Origin: Bradyrhizobium sp. 1 | Lineage (GTDB): Bacteria > Pseudomonadota > Alphaproteobacteria > Rhizobiales > Xanthobacteraceae | Direction: 5' to 3' | Length of the DNA stretch: 42,897 bases | Assembly: GCF_023073315.1 (NCBI RefSeq) | Contig: NZ_JADPJH010000033.1 | Coordinates: forward strand, 321,612-364,508 | Part shown: positions 1 through 7,318 of the stretch, one piece after another | Position numbering within the stretch: position 1 is the stretch's first letter | How the letters are laid out: each line of letters begins with the position of its first letter | Program-made: the position numbers and the translations under genes | The notes under the pieces: model-generated | What the model was told of the DNA's origin: nothing | What the model saw: the letters and a program-made list of their open reading frames with translations, nothing else | The model's database searches: none

Positions 1-21
1 CGAAAGTCGGAGTGCACACGC

Positions 22-1116
22 GTGGCGACCTTCACACAAATGGCATCTGGGAACTGGCGCGTCCAGGTCCGCCGGAAGACCCGCTATGTGGCCGAGACAT
101 TCCGACGGCGTAAGGACGGCGAAGAATGGGCGCTCGAGATGGAGCGCAATATCGACCGCAACGGATCGTCCAAGCCGCGCATGGCGCGGAACGTTCGCAC
201 GTTTGGCGATCTGATCGACCTGCACGATGAAGACATGCATGAAGTTGGAAAGCCCCCTCGCCGGTCAAAAGCTGCTGTGATGGCGTCGCTCAAGACTGCG
301 CTCGGCAGCGTGAAGCTTCCCGCGCTCAATCGAGAACGGCTGATCGAGTTCGGAAGGAAGCGCGCCAAGGAAGGCGCTGGCCCTGCAACGTTGGCCATCG
401 ACTTATCTTTCATCCGGACAATCATAACTCATGCTGCCGCGGTGCACGGTATCGAGGTTTCAGCCGAGGAAGCCCGCCTCGCACGCGTCGCGTTAAGTCA
501 CCTCAACTTGGTGGGAAAAAGCAATGAGCGTGACCGACGACCCACACAGGACGAACTCGACGAACTAATCGAATACTTCGAGGCGAACCGACGGCAATTC
601 ATACCGATGGGACGAATCGTCAGATACGCCGTGGCAACGACCTTGCGCCAGGAAGAAATCTGCAAACCCGAGTGGCCGCTGGTTGATATGAAGAAACGAT
701 TGGTGGTCATTCGAGACAGAAAGGATCCGAGGAATAAGGACGGAAATGACCAGAAAGTACCTTTGCTCAATCTAACGGGCTATGACGCGTGGGAGGTCGT
801 GCTCCAGCAGCGCATTGTGACCCGAGGCTATGGACGGATCTTTCCCCATAACCACAGATCCGTAAGTGCGGCATTCACCCGTGCTTGCGATGAACTCAAG
901 ATCGAAGACCTGCACTTCCACGATCTGCGTCACGAGGGAACAAGCCGTCTGTTCGAGGCAGGACTTCCAATCGAAAAGGTAGCATTGGTCACCGGTCACA
1001 AGGATTGGCGACAGCTCCAGCGCTATACCAATCTCAAGGTTGAGGATCTTCTTAAGCTGCAATATGCACAGCAGCCGTCGATGGAAGAATTCATGGCGAC
1101 GTTAGCTGCCTCATAG
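22..1116 (+). CDS. int: Tyrosine recombinase / phage-type integrase
   Basis: Site-specific recombinase that would integrate and excise a mobile element at a tRNA gene. The catalytic residues of the tyrosine recombinase family are visible in order: Arg209 (TTLRQEE), His300-x-x-Arg303 (HDLRH), His326 (TGHKDW) and Tyr335 (RYTNL). The first ~165 residues form the expected arm/core-binding part. The frame is open to the left edge of the window, so the GTG at 22 is only a provisional start; an ATG follows at 40. The stop lies about 30 bp from a tRNA 3'-end fragment, the usual arrangement of an integrase beside its own attachment site. Because the gene is to the left of that fragment, it probably belongs to an element extending left, not necessarily to the ICE whose trb genes lie at the right. 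Family call is firm; element assignment is inference. Confidence 0.93.
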   Translation: MATFTQMASGNWRVQVRRKTRYVAETFRRRKDGEEWALEMERNIDRNGSSKPRMARNVRTFGDLIDLHDEDMHEVGKPPRRSKAAVMASLKTALGSVKLPALNRERLIEFGRKRAKEGAGPATLAIDLSFIRTIITHAAAVHGIEVSAEEARLARVALSHLNLVGKSNERDRRPTQDELDELIEYFEANRRQFIPMGRIVRYAVATTLRQEEICKPEWPLVDMKKRLVVIRDRKDPRNKDGNDQKVPLLNLTGYDAWEVVLQQRIVTRGYGRIFPHNHRSVSAAFTRACDELKIEDLHFHDLRHEGTSRLFEAGLPIEKVALVTGHKDWRQLQRYTNLKVEDLLKLQYAQQPSMEEFMATLAAS

Positions 1117-1145
1117 ACGATCAAGCCTGCTTGCGGCAAAGCCGG

Positions 1146-1193
1146 GCGCTCATAGCGGTCTGGTTGCAGGTTCGAGTCCTGCCGGGCCCACCA
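1146..1193 (+). other. tRNA 3'-end remnant, probable att site of a mobile element (CAT anticodon tRNA)
   Basis: The segment reads as the 3' part of a tRNA: an anticodon-loop-like CTCATAG (1149-1155), a T arm with stem GCAGG (1166-1170), loop TTCGAGT and stem CCTGC (1178-1182), acceptor strand CGGGCCC (1183-1189), discriminator A and encoded CCA (1191-1193). There is no D arm or 5' acceptor strand before it, so it is not a complete gene. The anticodon stem has a mismatch, which suggests that identity to the intact tRNA begins near here. The sequence resembles a CAT-anticodon tRNA (Met or Ile2 type). Integrases commonly leave such a 3' copy at the distal junction. The intact tRNA would lie outside the window. 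Confidence 0.75.
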
Positions 1194-1382
1194 ACGCGAT
1201 CAATGGCTTACTTCGTTCTCGTTTCCTGCGGCGCAATCGCCGCACCAGAAACCGCACCAGATACGTCCATCTTTCGTTCAAGAGGACGGTTCGCGCTGCA
1301 CCTCCCGCGGCTGTAATTTCCCTCGCAGTAAGTGCCATGCCGGGTATACTACGCGAATTGCGATTACCTTCGCGTTCAGACC

Positions 1383-2396
1383 ATGAAACCGATTACACCC
1401 ACACAATGGAGCTTCCTCAAGCGCTATCAAGGCACCCTAGATAGCAAAGAGTGTCTGTCCAAGCGTTTTGGTGGAGACGGCTGCGATGGAAGAATCGTTC
1501 ACGCGCACATGATCCCTCGCTCGCAGCTCTTACAAATTGCTGAGCAAGGCCACGTCCACGCCGTTCCTACTCGCCTTTCACCCATCGCGCAGATGAAGAG
1601 ATCCGGCTTTCAGGCGGAAGATATTGGTATAGGCAACTTCTCGACATTACAGTGCTTCTGCGCACGTCATGACAAGACTCTTTTTGCGCCTTTGGAGGAC
1701 GTAGCACTCACCTTCACACGCGAACAACTCACCCTGCTGCATTATAGAGCGATGGCAGCAGAAGTTTATGTTCGAGGAAACGCGGAAGACGCAGCCGCGA
1801 ACGAGGCACGAAAATACCTAAGCAGTGATCCACGACGCGAACCATTTTACGAAGCATTTCGGATCCATTCACTTGCCGCGATCGCAGCGGAAGAACACTT
1901 CAAACGCACCGAGAACATGATCAACCTGTCCAGGTACGATGAAATCCGAGCGGCGATCATTCGATTTCATGCAACACCTGTTGTGCTGTCTGTTGGTGCC
2001 TTTCGTCCGCTTTACGACGTCATCGGAACGAAGCTTCAGAATTTTTCTGAAGAAGCTGCGTATATCGGAATGCATATTCTGACGGTTGAAAAAATGCCAG
2101 CCGTCGTATTCACGTGGCTGAAGGGGCAAAAACCAAGCCAGCGATTTGCTAGATCATTTTGCTTGCAACCATACAGGGAGCTCACAACGCTCGCGGTTCA
2201 AACGGCCTTCGAATACGCCGAGCACACATGTATGCGCCGAGAATGGTGGATGTCTATCACCAAAGGATGGCGCACGCTCTTGTTGAATCGAATTGAGATG
2301 GCGAACAGAGCGGCTTCCGTGCCCGACGAGGATTTCTTATCGTTTGAATTTCCGCTCGATGATTGGAAATGCCGGAGTATCGATTTCGTTAAGTAG
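1383..2396 (+). CDS. HNH-like zinc-site protein of unknown function
   Basis: A 337-residue protein. The N-terminal ~105 residues carry a Cys/His pattern typical of treble-clef or HNH-like folds: Cys24, Cys34, His40 and His42 (IVHAHMIPRS), then Cys91, Cys93 and His96 (CFCARHD). The remainder is mainly helical without a motif I can name. I chose the ATG at 1383 because the upstream in-frame codons (from 1332) read as unrelated sequence and the Trp/Lys-rich start looks like a natural N terminus; no good ribosome site is seen. It is the first gene right of the tRNA remnant. Its 3' end overlaps the convergent TIR-like frame by about 200 bp, so one of the two ends may be decayed. A nuclease role is possible but unproven. 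Confidence 0.6.
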   Translation: MKPITPTQWSFLKRYQGTLDSKECLSKRFGGDGCDGRIVHAHMIPRSQLLQIAEQGHVHAVPTRLSPIAQMKRSGFQAEDIGIGNFSTLQCFCARHDKTLFAPLEDVALTFTREQLTLLHYRAMAAEVYVRGNAEDAAANEARKYLSSDPRREPFYEAFRIHSLAAIAAEEHFKRTENMINLSRYDEIRAAIIRFHATPVVLSVGAFRPLYDVIGTKLQNFSEEAAYIGMHILTVEKMPAVVFTWLKGQKPSQRFARSFCLQPYRELTTLAVQTAFEYAEHTCMRREWWMSITKGWRTLLLNRIEMANRAASVPDEDFLSFEFPLDDWKCRSIDFVK

Positions 2397-3061
2397 CGCA
2401 GTGGAACTGGAGAGCACTCCAAAGTTACTTCTGTTGTCTCGGCACGAGCAGCGACAACCGATAGAGTGGTTCGCCGATGAACGCTATGGAATCTTACCAA
2501 CATCGCATGGGTCTGCGGCCCCAGACGCTTGTCATATCCTTCAACAAATCCGCTAACGACACGCAAGTCGAGCGCGGGTGGAATTCCTCCATCAGCCATT
2601 TCGTCTTCGGCGGTCATAACCAACAACGCGATGGCTGATGCGTCGAGCTTTTCTGACAGTCGCGAGATATTCGTTATGCCCGCAACGGGAACACGATTGA
2701 ACTCATCCCAAGGCAGGCCGAGCCGATCTTGAACGAAGTCCTTCTCGCGCCATGCAGCAGCACGCCCGTGGCCGATGAACACGTTCGTGCCGACGCGATC
2801 GGCGGCAGCTTTACCGCGACTCTTGCGTTCAAGATGCGATGCGGCCTTTTTCGCGATGTCGGCGGCGGCATGGCAGATCCCGAACGAATGCTGAAGCGAG
2901 GTGACTTCGGCCAGAAGGTCGATATGAGGCGGGACTTGATTTCCCTGGCCCATGGCAACCATGTCCCGGGTCATTATTTGCCCCTTGGGAGCCCAATGCT
3001 GTGCAACATCCCTCTTCGACATCGGCTCGAGATTCTCGATATCGCCCTTTAGCTTCGACAA
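2198..3061 (-). CDS. TIR-like nucleotide-binding protein, C-terminal part possibly decayed
   Basis: A 287-residue frame. Residues ~93-155 match the start of the predicted nucleotide-binding TIR-like family (PF10137 type): NVFIGHGR at the first strand, then LPWDEFNRVPVAG and LLVMTAEDEMADG. Proteins of this family normally continue with an N-V-V-H-E-x-G-L-F-x-G segment and an acidic LLEEG strand. Here the sequence after the ADG motif lacks these features in all three frames I read, and the frame runs ~200 bp into the convergent gene, so the C-terminal half looks replaced or eroded. The N-terminal ~90 residues are a helical lead region. It is downstream of ImmA and XRE genes on the same strand (133-bp gap). 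TIR domains often degrade NAD or make cyclic ADP-ribose signals; activity here is doubtful. Confidence 0.55.
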   Translation of the reverse strand: MSKLKGDIENLEPMSKRDVAQHWAPKGQIMTRDMVAMGQGNQVPPHIDLLAEVTSLQHSFGICHAAADIAKKAASHLERKSRGKAAADRVGTNVFIGHGRAAAWREKDFVQDRLGLPWDEFNRVPVAGITNISRLSEKLDASAIALLVMTAEDEMADGGIPPALDLRVVSGFVEGYDKRLGPQTHAMLVRFHSVHRRTTLSVVAARAETTEVTLECSPVPLRYLTKSILRHFQSSSGNSNDKKSSSGTEAALFAISIRFNKSVRHPLVIDIHHSRRIHVCSAYSKAV

Positions 3062-3194
3062 GAACGTGTCGGACCGCGCCGCTATTTCCGTTTCAAGAAT
3101 GGAGATAATTTCCGATTTTGCACTATCAAATGCCTTCTCTGCCTTTCTTGCAGCGCTCTTTGCCTCGGTGAGGCTTGGGTTCGGTGTCGCCGCA

Positions 3195-3758
3195 TCAGCG
3201 TTCCGAGCCCCGCCGCATCTGGATGTCCACGCCTGTCATACGCAAGCGGTATTCGCAAAGCGCTTTGCTGACACCATACTGAATGCCGATCTCGGCGGCG
3301 GACTTGCCGCGCGATCGCAGGCGAAAGATTCCCTCGCGCGGAAGAAGGAATGATCCTGCATACCAGTCGGCTTCCTGTTCTTGCTCATCGGAAAAATCGC
3401 TCAAAAGCATAAGCCCCGATGGTGAAACTTCGACACGCGCGGGAACATGCTTGAGTTCGATATGGGCTAGCTCATGCATCAGATCGTAGCGTTGCCGAGT
3501 GGCCGCATGTGCCGGATTGAGGACGACGCCGAAAACACCGTCCTCCTGGATGGTCATGGCGGACCAGCCGTCCTGATCAACCTCCGTCAATTGCCGTACG
3601 GCGGCGGCCGGCAGACCCAGAACCTCAAAGTCCAGAACGATGATGCCCAGGTGCGTGGCATAAGACCTCGGATCGAAGGGAACAGTCGGCGACAATCCCA
3701 GCAATTGCCGGGCCGTCGCCGCTGATTTCTCTGCCTGTGCTTTAAAGCCGCGTCGCAA
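3195..3758 (-). CDS. ImmA/IrrE-family metallo-endopeptidase
   Basis: A 187-residue zinc peptidase of the ImmA/IrrE (DUF955) family. The signature HELAH (His95, Glu96, His99) and the downstream acidic ligand in EQEADWYAG (Glu129, Ala, Asp) are present. Family members usually cleave a cognate XRE-type repressor, releasing control over neighbouring genes. The gene follows the XRE gene with only 6 bp between them, so they are almost certainly co-transcribed. Two transcription units could be under their control: the TIR-like gene downstream and the divergent ubiquitin-like operon. That regulatory role is inference from family and position. Confidence 0.88.
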   Translation of the reverse strand: MRRGFKAQAEKSAATARQLLGLSPTVPFDPRSYATHLGIIVLDFEVLGLPAAAVRQLTEVDQDGWSAMTIQEDGVFGVVLNPAHAATRQRYDLMHELAHIELKHVPARVEVSPSGLMLLSDFSDEQEQEADWYAGSFLLPREGIFRLRSRGKSAAEIGIQYGVSKALCEYRLRMTGVDIQMRRGSER

Positions 3759-3764
3759 GGGATC

Positions 3765-4121
3765 TCACCGCCCGACCAGATCCTCGCGCGCGCGTAGGGC
3801 GCGCTGAGCGGCCAGGATCAGTTCGCCGAGCGCCTTCGCAGTCTCCATCGGCACGGTTTTCTTTTTCTTGAAATGCACAACGGCCCGCCGTTGTCCGGCG
3901 CCTTCGTCCGCCTCGTTCCTCTCCATGCCGAGGAATTCGCGCGGATCGCGCTCAATCCATTTGCAGAGCGCCGCGAAGGTCTTGAGATCGGGCATGTGGC
4001 CATTTTCTACCCGGGACAGGGTAGCCGGGCTTACGGCGGCTTCGGCGGCGGCCGCGCGAATGCCACGGCTCCCTCGCTTCGCGGCGACAAGCCTTCCAAA
4101 CTCTTCGATCGTCAATGACAT
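3765..4121 (-). CDS. XRE-family helix-turn-helix regulator
   Basis: A 118-residue protein with an N-terminal HTH of the lambda-Cro/XRE class: residues ~4-60 contain RAAAAEAAVSPATLSRVENG, with the SPATLSRVENG recognition-helix pattern. The Arg/Lys-rich C terminus (HFKKKKTV) lies just before the stop. The ATG at 4121 is supported by an AGGGAGA ribosome site five bases upstream; the frame extends eight codons further, to 4145, but without such a site. It is the first gene of the XRE-ImmA-TIR unit and is divergent from the ubiquitin-like operon, with a palindrome in the shared intergenic region. It is probably an autoregulator, inactivated by ImmA cleavage. Confidence 0.85.
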   Translation of the reverse strand: MSLTIEEFGRLVAAKRGSRGIRAAAAEAAVSPATLSRVENGHMPDLKTFAALCKWIERDPREFLGMERNEADEGAGQRRAVVHFKKKKTVPMETAKALGELILAAQRALRAREDLVGR

Positions 4122-4152
4122 CAAGTCTCCCTTGCGCAAGACCACGCCCGCC

Positions 4153-4217
4153 TTGACGGCGGATCGAACAGGCGCTACTGTTTCATTGCTGAGACAGATC
4201 GTATCATGCCCGATACG
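4153..4217 (+). promoter_or_regulatory. Candidate promoter and palindromic operator of the ubiquitin-like operon
   Basis: In the gap between the divergent XRE gene and the modifier gene there is TTGACG at 4153-4158, a 17-bp spacer and TACTGT at 4176-4181, a reasonable sigma-70-like promoter. Just downstream is an inverted repeat CGTATC (4200-4205), six bases, GATACG (4212-4217), in the initially transcribed region where a repressor would block. The neighbouring XRE protein is the obvious candidate to bind it. This is a reading of sequence only. Confidence 0.4.
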
Positions 4218-4276
4218 TCCTACCTCTGCAACACCGGGCTGCCGATCAATTTGCCATCAAATGACGAGGATTCGCA

Positions 4277-4705
4277 ATGTCTGACGGAATGCACGGTGAA
4301 GGCGGCTTGAAAACGATCGAGCAGATCATTGATCAGCTGGAACATGCCGAGGCGCATTTGGCCAAGCTTCGCTTGGAAGAGGCCGAGGCCGAGCGCGAGA
4401 TCAAGGAAGCGCTTGAGGAGTTGAAAGCCTTTGAGCACCATGTGGTCGAGGTCCATGTCGTTCACGTGAATGAGGTGGAAAAGACGGTCTTCAAGGCCCA
4501 TGTTGCGGCAACGCTGCAGAAGGTCTGGGACAAGGCTTACCTCAAGCTCGAGATCCCGCACCAGCCGAAGGACGTGTTCCAGACCGCCGGCGAGCACCCC
4601 AAATCCTTGATGAGCCACCTTTCCGTTTCGCTTAAGGAAGCGAAGGACACGGGAATCATCGAGAACTACCATTTCGGCATCGCCTCCGAAACTGGCGGCG
4701 CCTGA
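4277..4705 (+). CDS. Ubiquitin-like modifier with N-terminal coiled coil and C-terminal Gly-Gly-Ala
   Basis: A 142-residue protein. Residues ~12-50 are a charged heptad-like coiled coil (Glu/Lys/Leu rich). Residues ~53-142 have the strand-strand-helix-strand rhythm of a beta-grasp fold: VVEVHVVHV, then a basic FKAHV strand, a helix (TLQKVWDKAYLKL) and a final strand ending SETGGA. The Gly-Gly followed by one extra Ala resembles a modifier precursor trimmed by an isopeptidase to expose diglycine. It is the first gene of an operon with E2-, JAMM- and E1-like genes and overlaps the E2 gene at TGATG. A GAGGA ribosome site precedes the ATG by six bases. Homology to the DUF2604-type bacterial ubiquitin-like proteins is likely but not tested. 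The fold is inferred from pattern and context. Confidence 0.72.
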   Translation: MSDGMHGEGGLKTIEQIIDQLEHAEAHLAKLRLEEAEAEREIKEALEELKAFEHHVVEVHVVHVNEVEKTVFKAHVAATLQKVWDKAYLKLEIPHQPKDVFQTAGEHPKSLMSHLSVSLKEAKDTGIIENYHFGIASETGGA

Positions 4706-5211
4706 TGCCCGCGGCGACCCCGCCCACCATCGATGTCCTGGCCGGCGCTGCTGCGCTCGGTCAGGACATCCCGCGCGTCCTTTCCCTGCTCGGGGCGGAA
4801 AGCCTCGAGCAGCTCGGCTGGTCGCGTGTGGATAAGCTGACGCTGCTGGTGCCGATGTGGGGCGAGAGCGGGACGACGCGCGACGACTACGTGCTGCGCT
4901 TGGGATTTCAGGCCTATCGGCGTTGGCCGCCGAGCGCTCTGTTCGTCAACCCGGGCACCCTCTCCTACCAGTACCCGGACGATCAACGGTTCGTCCCTCG
5001 CCTGACGAGCGACCAATGCCACACGCACACGGCATACGAGAAGCCGGGTGGCGGCCGGATGCAGCTTGTGTGCTGCTCAGCAGTGCTCGAGTTTTACGAG
5101 GTTCTACATGACGTCGCTGACGATCATGTCTGGCGCCCGACCGATACATTCTACAAGACCATCATGGCGATCCAGAAGGCCTTCGGCTCGGCCTATGGCG
5201 GGAGATCATAA
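4705..5211 (+). CDS. E2-like ubiquitin-conjugating protein
   Basis: A 168-residue protein resembling prokaryotic E2 (UBC-fold) enzymes, which carry the activated modifier on a cysteine and hand it to a target. Supporting pattern: a strand then YRRWPPSALFVNPGT (residues 71-85), comparable to the E2 'YP-x-x-PP' strand; a candidate active cysteine at Cys123 or Cys124 (MQLVCCSA); then WRPTDTFYKTIMAIQKAF (143-160), comparable to the E2 W-x-P-x-x-T-I helix. Cys105 with two His nearby (QCHTHT) could be structural or also catalytic. The start codon overlaps the modifier's stop (TGATG), so translation is coupled. The exact E2 subfamily is not determined; it could be an inactive variant if neither cysteine is positioned correctly. 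Confidence 0.68.
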   Translation: MPAATPPTIDVLAGAAALGQDIPRVLSLLGAESLEQLGWSRVDKLTLLVPMWGESGTTRDDYVLRLGFQAYRRWPPSALFVNPGTLSYQYPDDQRFVPRLTSDQCHTHTAYEKPGGGRMQLVCCSAVLEFYEVLHDVADDHVWRPTDTFYKTIMAIQKAFGSAYGGRS

Positions 5212-5213
5212 CG

Positions 5214-5753
5214 ATGGATGCCGAAGACAGCCTCCGCCGTCCGCCGCCGAAGCGGCCCTACGCGCCTGTTGCTCAAGTCCTGAAGGTTCCGGTTCAGGCA
5301 CTGGAGGCAACGCTGTCGCTGTTGCAACGTGCCGGGGATCGCGAAAGTGGCCTCTTCTGGTATGGCGATCGCGATGCAGCCGGGAACGGAATTGTGCGAC
5401 ACGTGGCAGCTCCCCGTCAGATGATGAGCTGGGGAAACTTTCATATCGCGCCCGAAGCGCTGGCCGAAATCGTGCATCGCCTTCCTCAGGGGTGCAAACC
5501 GCTTGCCCAGATCCATAGTCATCCGGGCTCGGGGGTTGAGCATTCGAACTACGATGACCGAATGATGAGCAGCCAGCGTTCGCTCTCGCTGGTGTTTCCC
5601 TCTTATGGCACGGCGTGGGAAGCTTTTCCCGAGGGTGTCGGCGTTCATGAATGGCAGATCGATTATTGGCATCTGCTCGATGCGACCCAGGCTCATCGCA
5701 GGGTCATTGTAACGGATGGATCAGCGACAGTCGAGGATCTACGATGGCTATAG
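5214..5753 (+). CDS. JAMM/MPN-type isopeptidase (JAB domain)
   Basis: A 179-residue metalloprotease of the JAB/MPN+ family, which removes ubiquitin-like proteins or trims their C termini. The JAMM motif is complete: His101-Ser-His103-Pro (IHSHPG), Ser111 and Asp114 (SNYDD), with the upstream Glu44 (RESGLFWYG) as the expected catalytic acid. The first ~25 residues are a Pro-rich lead. It begins 2 bp after the E2-like stop, and its last bases overlap the E1-like start (ATGGCTATAG). In this operon it would mature the Gly-Gly-Ala modifier and/or reverse conjugation. Family call is strong; substrate is inferred from context. Confidence 0.88.
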   Translation: MDAEDSLRRPPPKRPYAPVAQVLKVPVQALEATLSLLQRAGDRESGLFWYGDRDAAGNGIVRHVAAPRQMMSWGNFHIAPEALAEIVHRLPQGCKPLAQIHSHPGSGVEHSNYDDRMMSSQRSLSLVFPSYGTAWEAFPEGVGVHEWQIDYWHLLDATQAHRRVIVTDGSATVEDLRWL

Positions 5754-7279
5754 CCGCCGGAATATCCGACAGGCACTTGCGTGGAGCCGAAGGGCTGGCG
5801 GACAAGCCCCTGCATCTCGCCCAGCGCGTAAGGATCACGATGAATGCCGTGTGGGCTTCATCCCGCGCGGGACAACTTCTCGCGTCCTGCCTTGTCAATC
5901 TGCTGACGCGTCAGGTCGGCCTTGTCAGCGAGATCGAGATCCTCATCCCCCCGGTCACGACCGTCATCAGGTTAGCGAATGGCGACTTTACGGACGGCCC
6001 CTTGGAGCAGTCGCTCGTACGGATCGCGGCTTGGGCCGTTAATGATCGTGTTAAGGTATACGCGTCGCGAGCCCCCGCAATGGACGCCGACATAACCATT
6101 ACGGTCGGTGATTCAGCAAGTGCCGGTAAAGGCATCACGCTGTTCGCTGCAGGCAATGGGTGGAAGGCCTGGGTGGGCGCCCCTGAGCACGCACCCAAAG
6201 GGATTGCCCCCGACAAATCAAACCCGCTGGGACCATTTCTTGCTGCGGCTCTGGTGGCCGGCGAGGTCTTCAAACGCGGCCGAGGACTAGTGCGGGGCCG
6301 CTTTCTTACGGCGAACGGTTATTCGCTATGGACCGGCCAGCAATCTACTGGATGGGATGACCTGCAAGACGGCCCCGCATTGACCGGCGGACAGCTCAAA
6401 CCTCTTCACATCATCGGGGCAGGCGCCGTCGGTAATGGTCTTGCCTACATCCTCGCTTATGCTGAGTTGGCCGACGCTTATGCGGCGATCATTGATGATG
6501 ACGCGTATGATACGACGAGTTTGAACCGGTGCTTGCTCGCCGGTCATGGGGATGTCGGTGATCCCAAGGTTGAGGCGATCGAAACGTCGCTCAAAAAACA
6601 TGACGTCGGCATATACGGGTTTGAGGGCACGATCAGCCGCTATCTTACCGCCCCGCGAACGGGCCTTCGATCCGACCTTGCACGGCAGGCGAGCGACCTC
6701 GCTTTCGATCTCGTGGTGTCATGCGTTGATCGCGGGGGCTCGCGGCAGGACATTCAAGGGCTCGCGCCATCTTCGCTCTTCGGCGGCAGCACGCTGCGAC
6801 TGGTGGCGCGGTCTGATTTCTATCCGGATCGTCCGGGGGCCGCCTGCCTCTCATGTTTCAATCCGCCCGAACAGGACGGCGAGAAACTGCGGGCTCTGGA
6901 AAAGAAGCTGCGCGAGCTCAGCGAAGCGCAGCGATCCGTGCTTCTTCGTGAACAGGGAATCGACCCGGCCGCGATTGAGGCTTATCTGGCCAGCCCGAAA
7001 TGCGGAACGCTCGGCGAGGCCGCGCTGCTCGACCTGGCCACACGATCGCCCGGCGAGTTCTCGGTTGGCTTCGTATCGCTCGGAGCCGCGATCCTGCTTG
7101 CATCGAAGCTTTTTCGGCAGGTGCTTTTTGGCTCACCCACGGACGGCGGCGACGTGACCGTCCTGAACTTCCTTAATGGTGGCCTGCAGAATTCATTCCT
7201 CGGCGCAGACGATCATTGTCACTGGGGTTGCCAGGAGCGGCGGCGCAGGATCAGCGTACCGTGCGACGTTTGCGCGTAA
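5744..7279 (+). CDS. E1-like ThiF/UBA-family activating enzyme
   Basis: A 511-residue protein. Residues ~218-335 are a Rossmann ThiF/E1 domain: HIIGAGAVGNG at 222-232 for nucleotide binding, the acidic DDDAYDTTSLNR at 251-262, and VVSCVDR. Zinc-ligand pairs Cys368-x-x-Cys371 and Cys507-x-x-Cys510, with Cys492/Cys496, look structural. Cys420 in PKCGTLGE is a candidate catalytic cysteine. The N-terminal ~215 residues are an extra domain of unclear fold. I use ATG 5744 because it overlaps the JAMM stop by 10 bp; the open frame begins earlier only inside that gene. It would adenylate the C terminus of the modifier and pass it to the E2-like protein. The ATP-dependent chemistry is from family knowledge. 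Confidence 0.85.
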   Translation: MAIAAGISDRHLRGAEGLADKPLHLAQRVRITMNAVWASSRAGQLLASCLVNLLTRQVGLVSEIEILIPPVTTVIRLANGDFTDGPLEQSLVRIAAWAVNDRVKVYASRAPAMDADITITVGDSASAGKGITLFAAGNGWKAWVGAPEHAPKGIAPDKSNPLGPFLAAALVAGEVFKRGRGLVRGRFLTANGYSLWTGQQSTGWDDLQDGPALTGGQLKPLHIIGAGAVGNGLAYILAYAELADAYAAIIDDDAYDTTSLNRCLLAGHGDVGDPKVEAIETSLKKHDVGIYGFEGTISRYLTAPRTGLRSDLARQASDLAFDLVVSCVDRGGSRQDIQGLAPSSLFGGSTLRLVARSDFYPDRPGAACLSCFNPPEQDGEKLRALEKKLRELSEAQRSVLLREQGIDPAAIEAYLASPKCGTLGEAALLDLATRSPGEFSVGFVSLGAAILLASKLFRQVLFGSPTDGGDVTVLNFLNGGLQNSFLGADDHCHWGCQERRRRISVPCDVCA

Positions 7280-7303
7280 CGCAGGGGCGCGTGCTTGCGC
7301 GCG

Positions 7304-7318
7304 AGGGGCAAAGCCCCT
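7304..7318. other. GC-rich hairpin after the E1-like gene
   Basis: AGGGGC, loop AAA, GCCCCT forms a perfect 6-bp stem 25 bases after the stop of the E1-like gene, in the 188-bp gap between two convergent genes. No T tract follows on either strand, so it is at best a weak or Rho-assisted end point. Confidence 0.25.

Noticed and set aside
1117..1193. A complete tRNA gene.
   Set aside because: There is no D arm and no 5' acceptor strand complementary to the CGGGCCC end; only the 3' part is present.
4206..4310. A 34-codon reading frame (MPDTSYLCNTG...) in the leader of the ubiquitin-like operon, ending inside the modifier gene.
   Set aside because: No ribosome site, its start lies in the palindrome, and it overlaps the modifier out of frame. 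A leader peptide cannot be excluded but is not supported.
4277..7279. Type II CBASS, which also has E1/E2 and JAMM proteins.
   Set aside because: No cyclic-nucleotide synthase or matching effector is adjacent, and E1 and E2 are separate genes here, with a dedicated modifier gene.
7304..7318. A strong Rho-independent terminator after the E1-like gene.
   Set aside because: The stem is good but there is no T tract on either strand; kept only as a weak hairpin.
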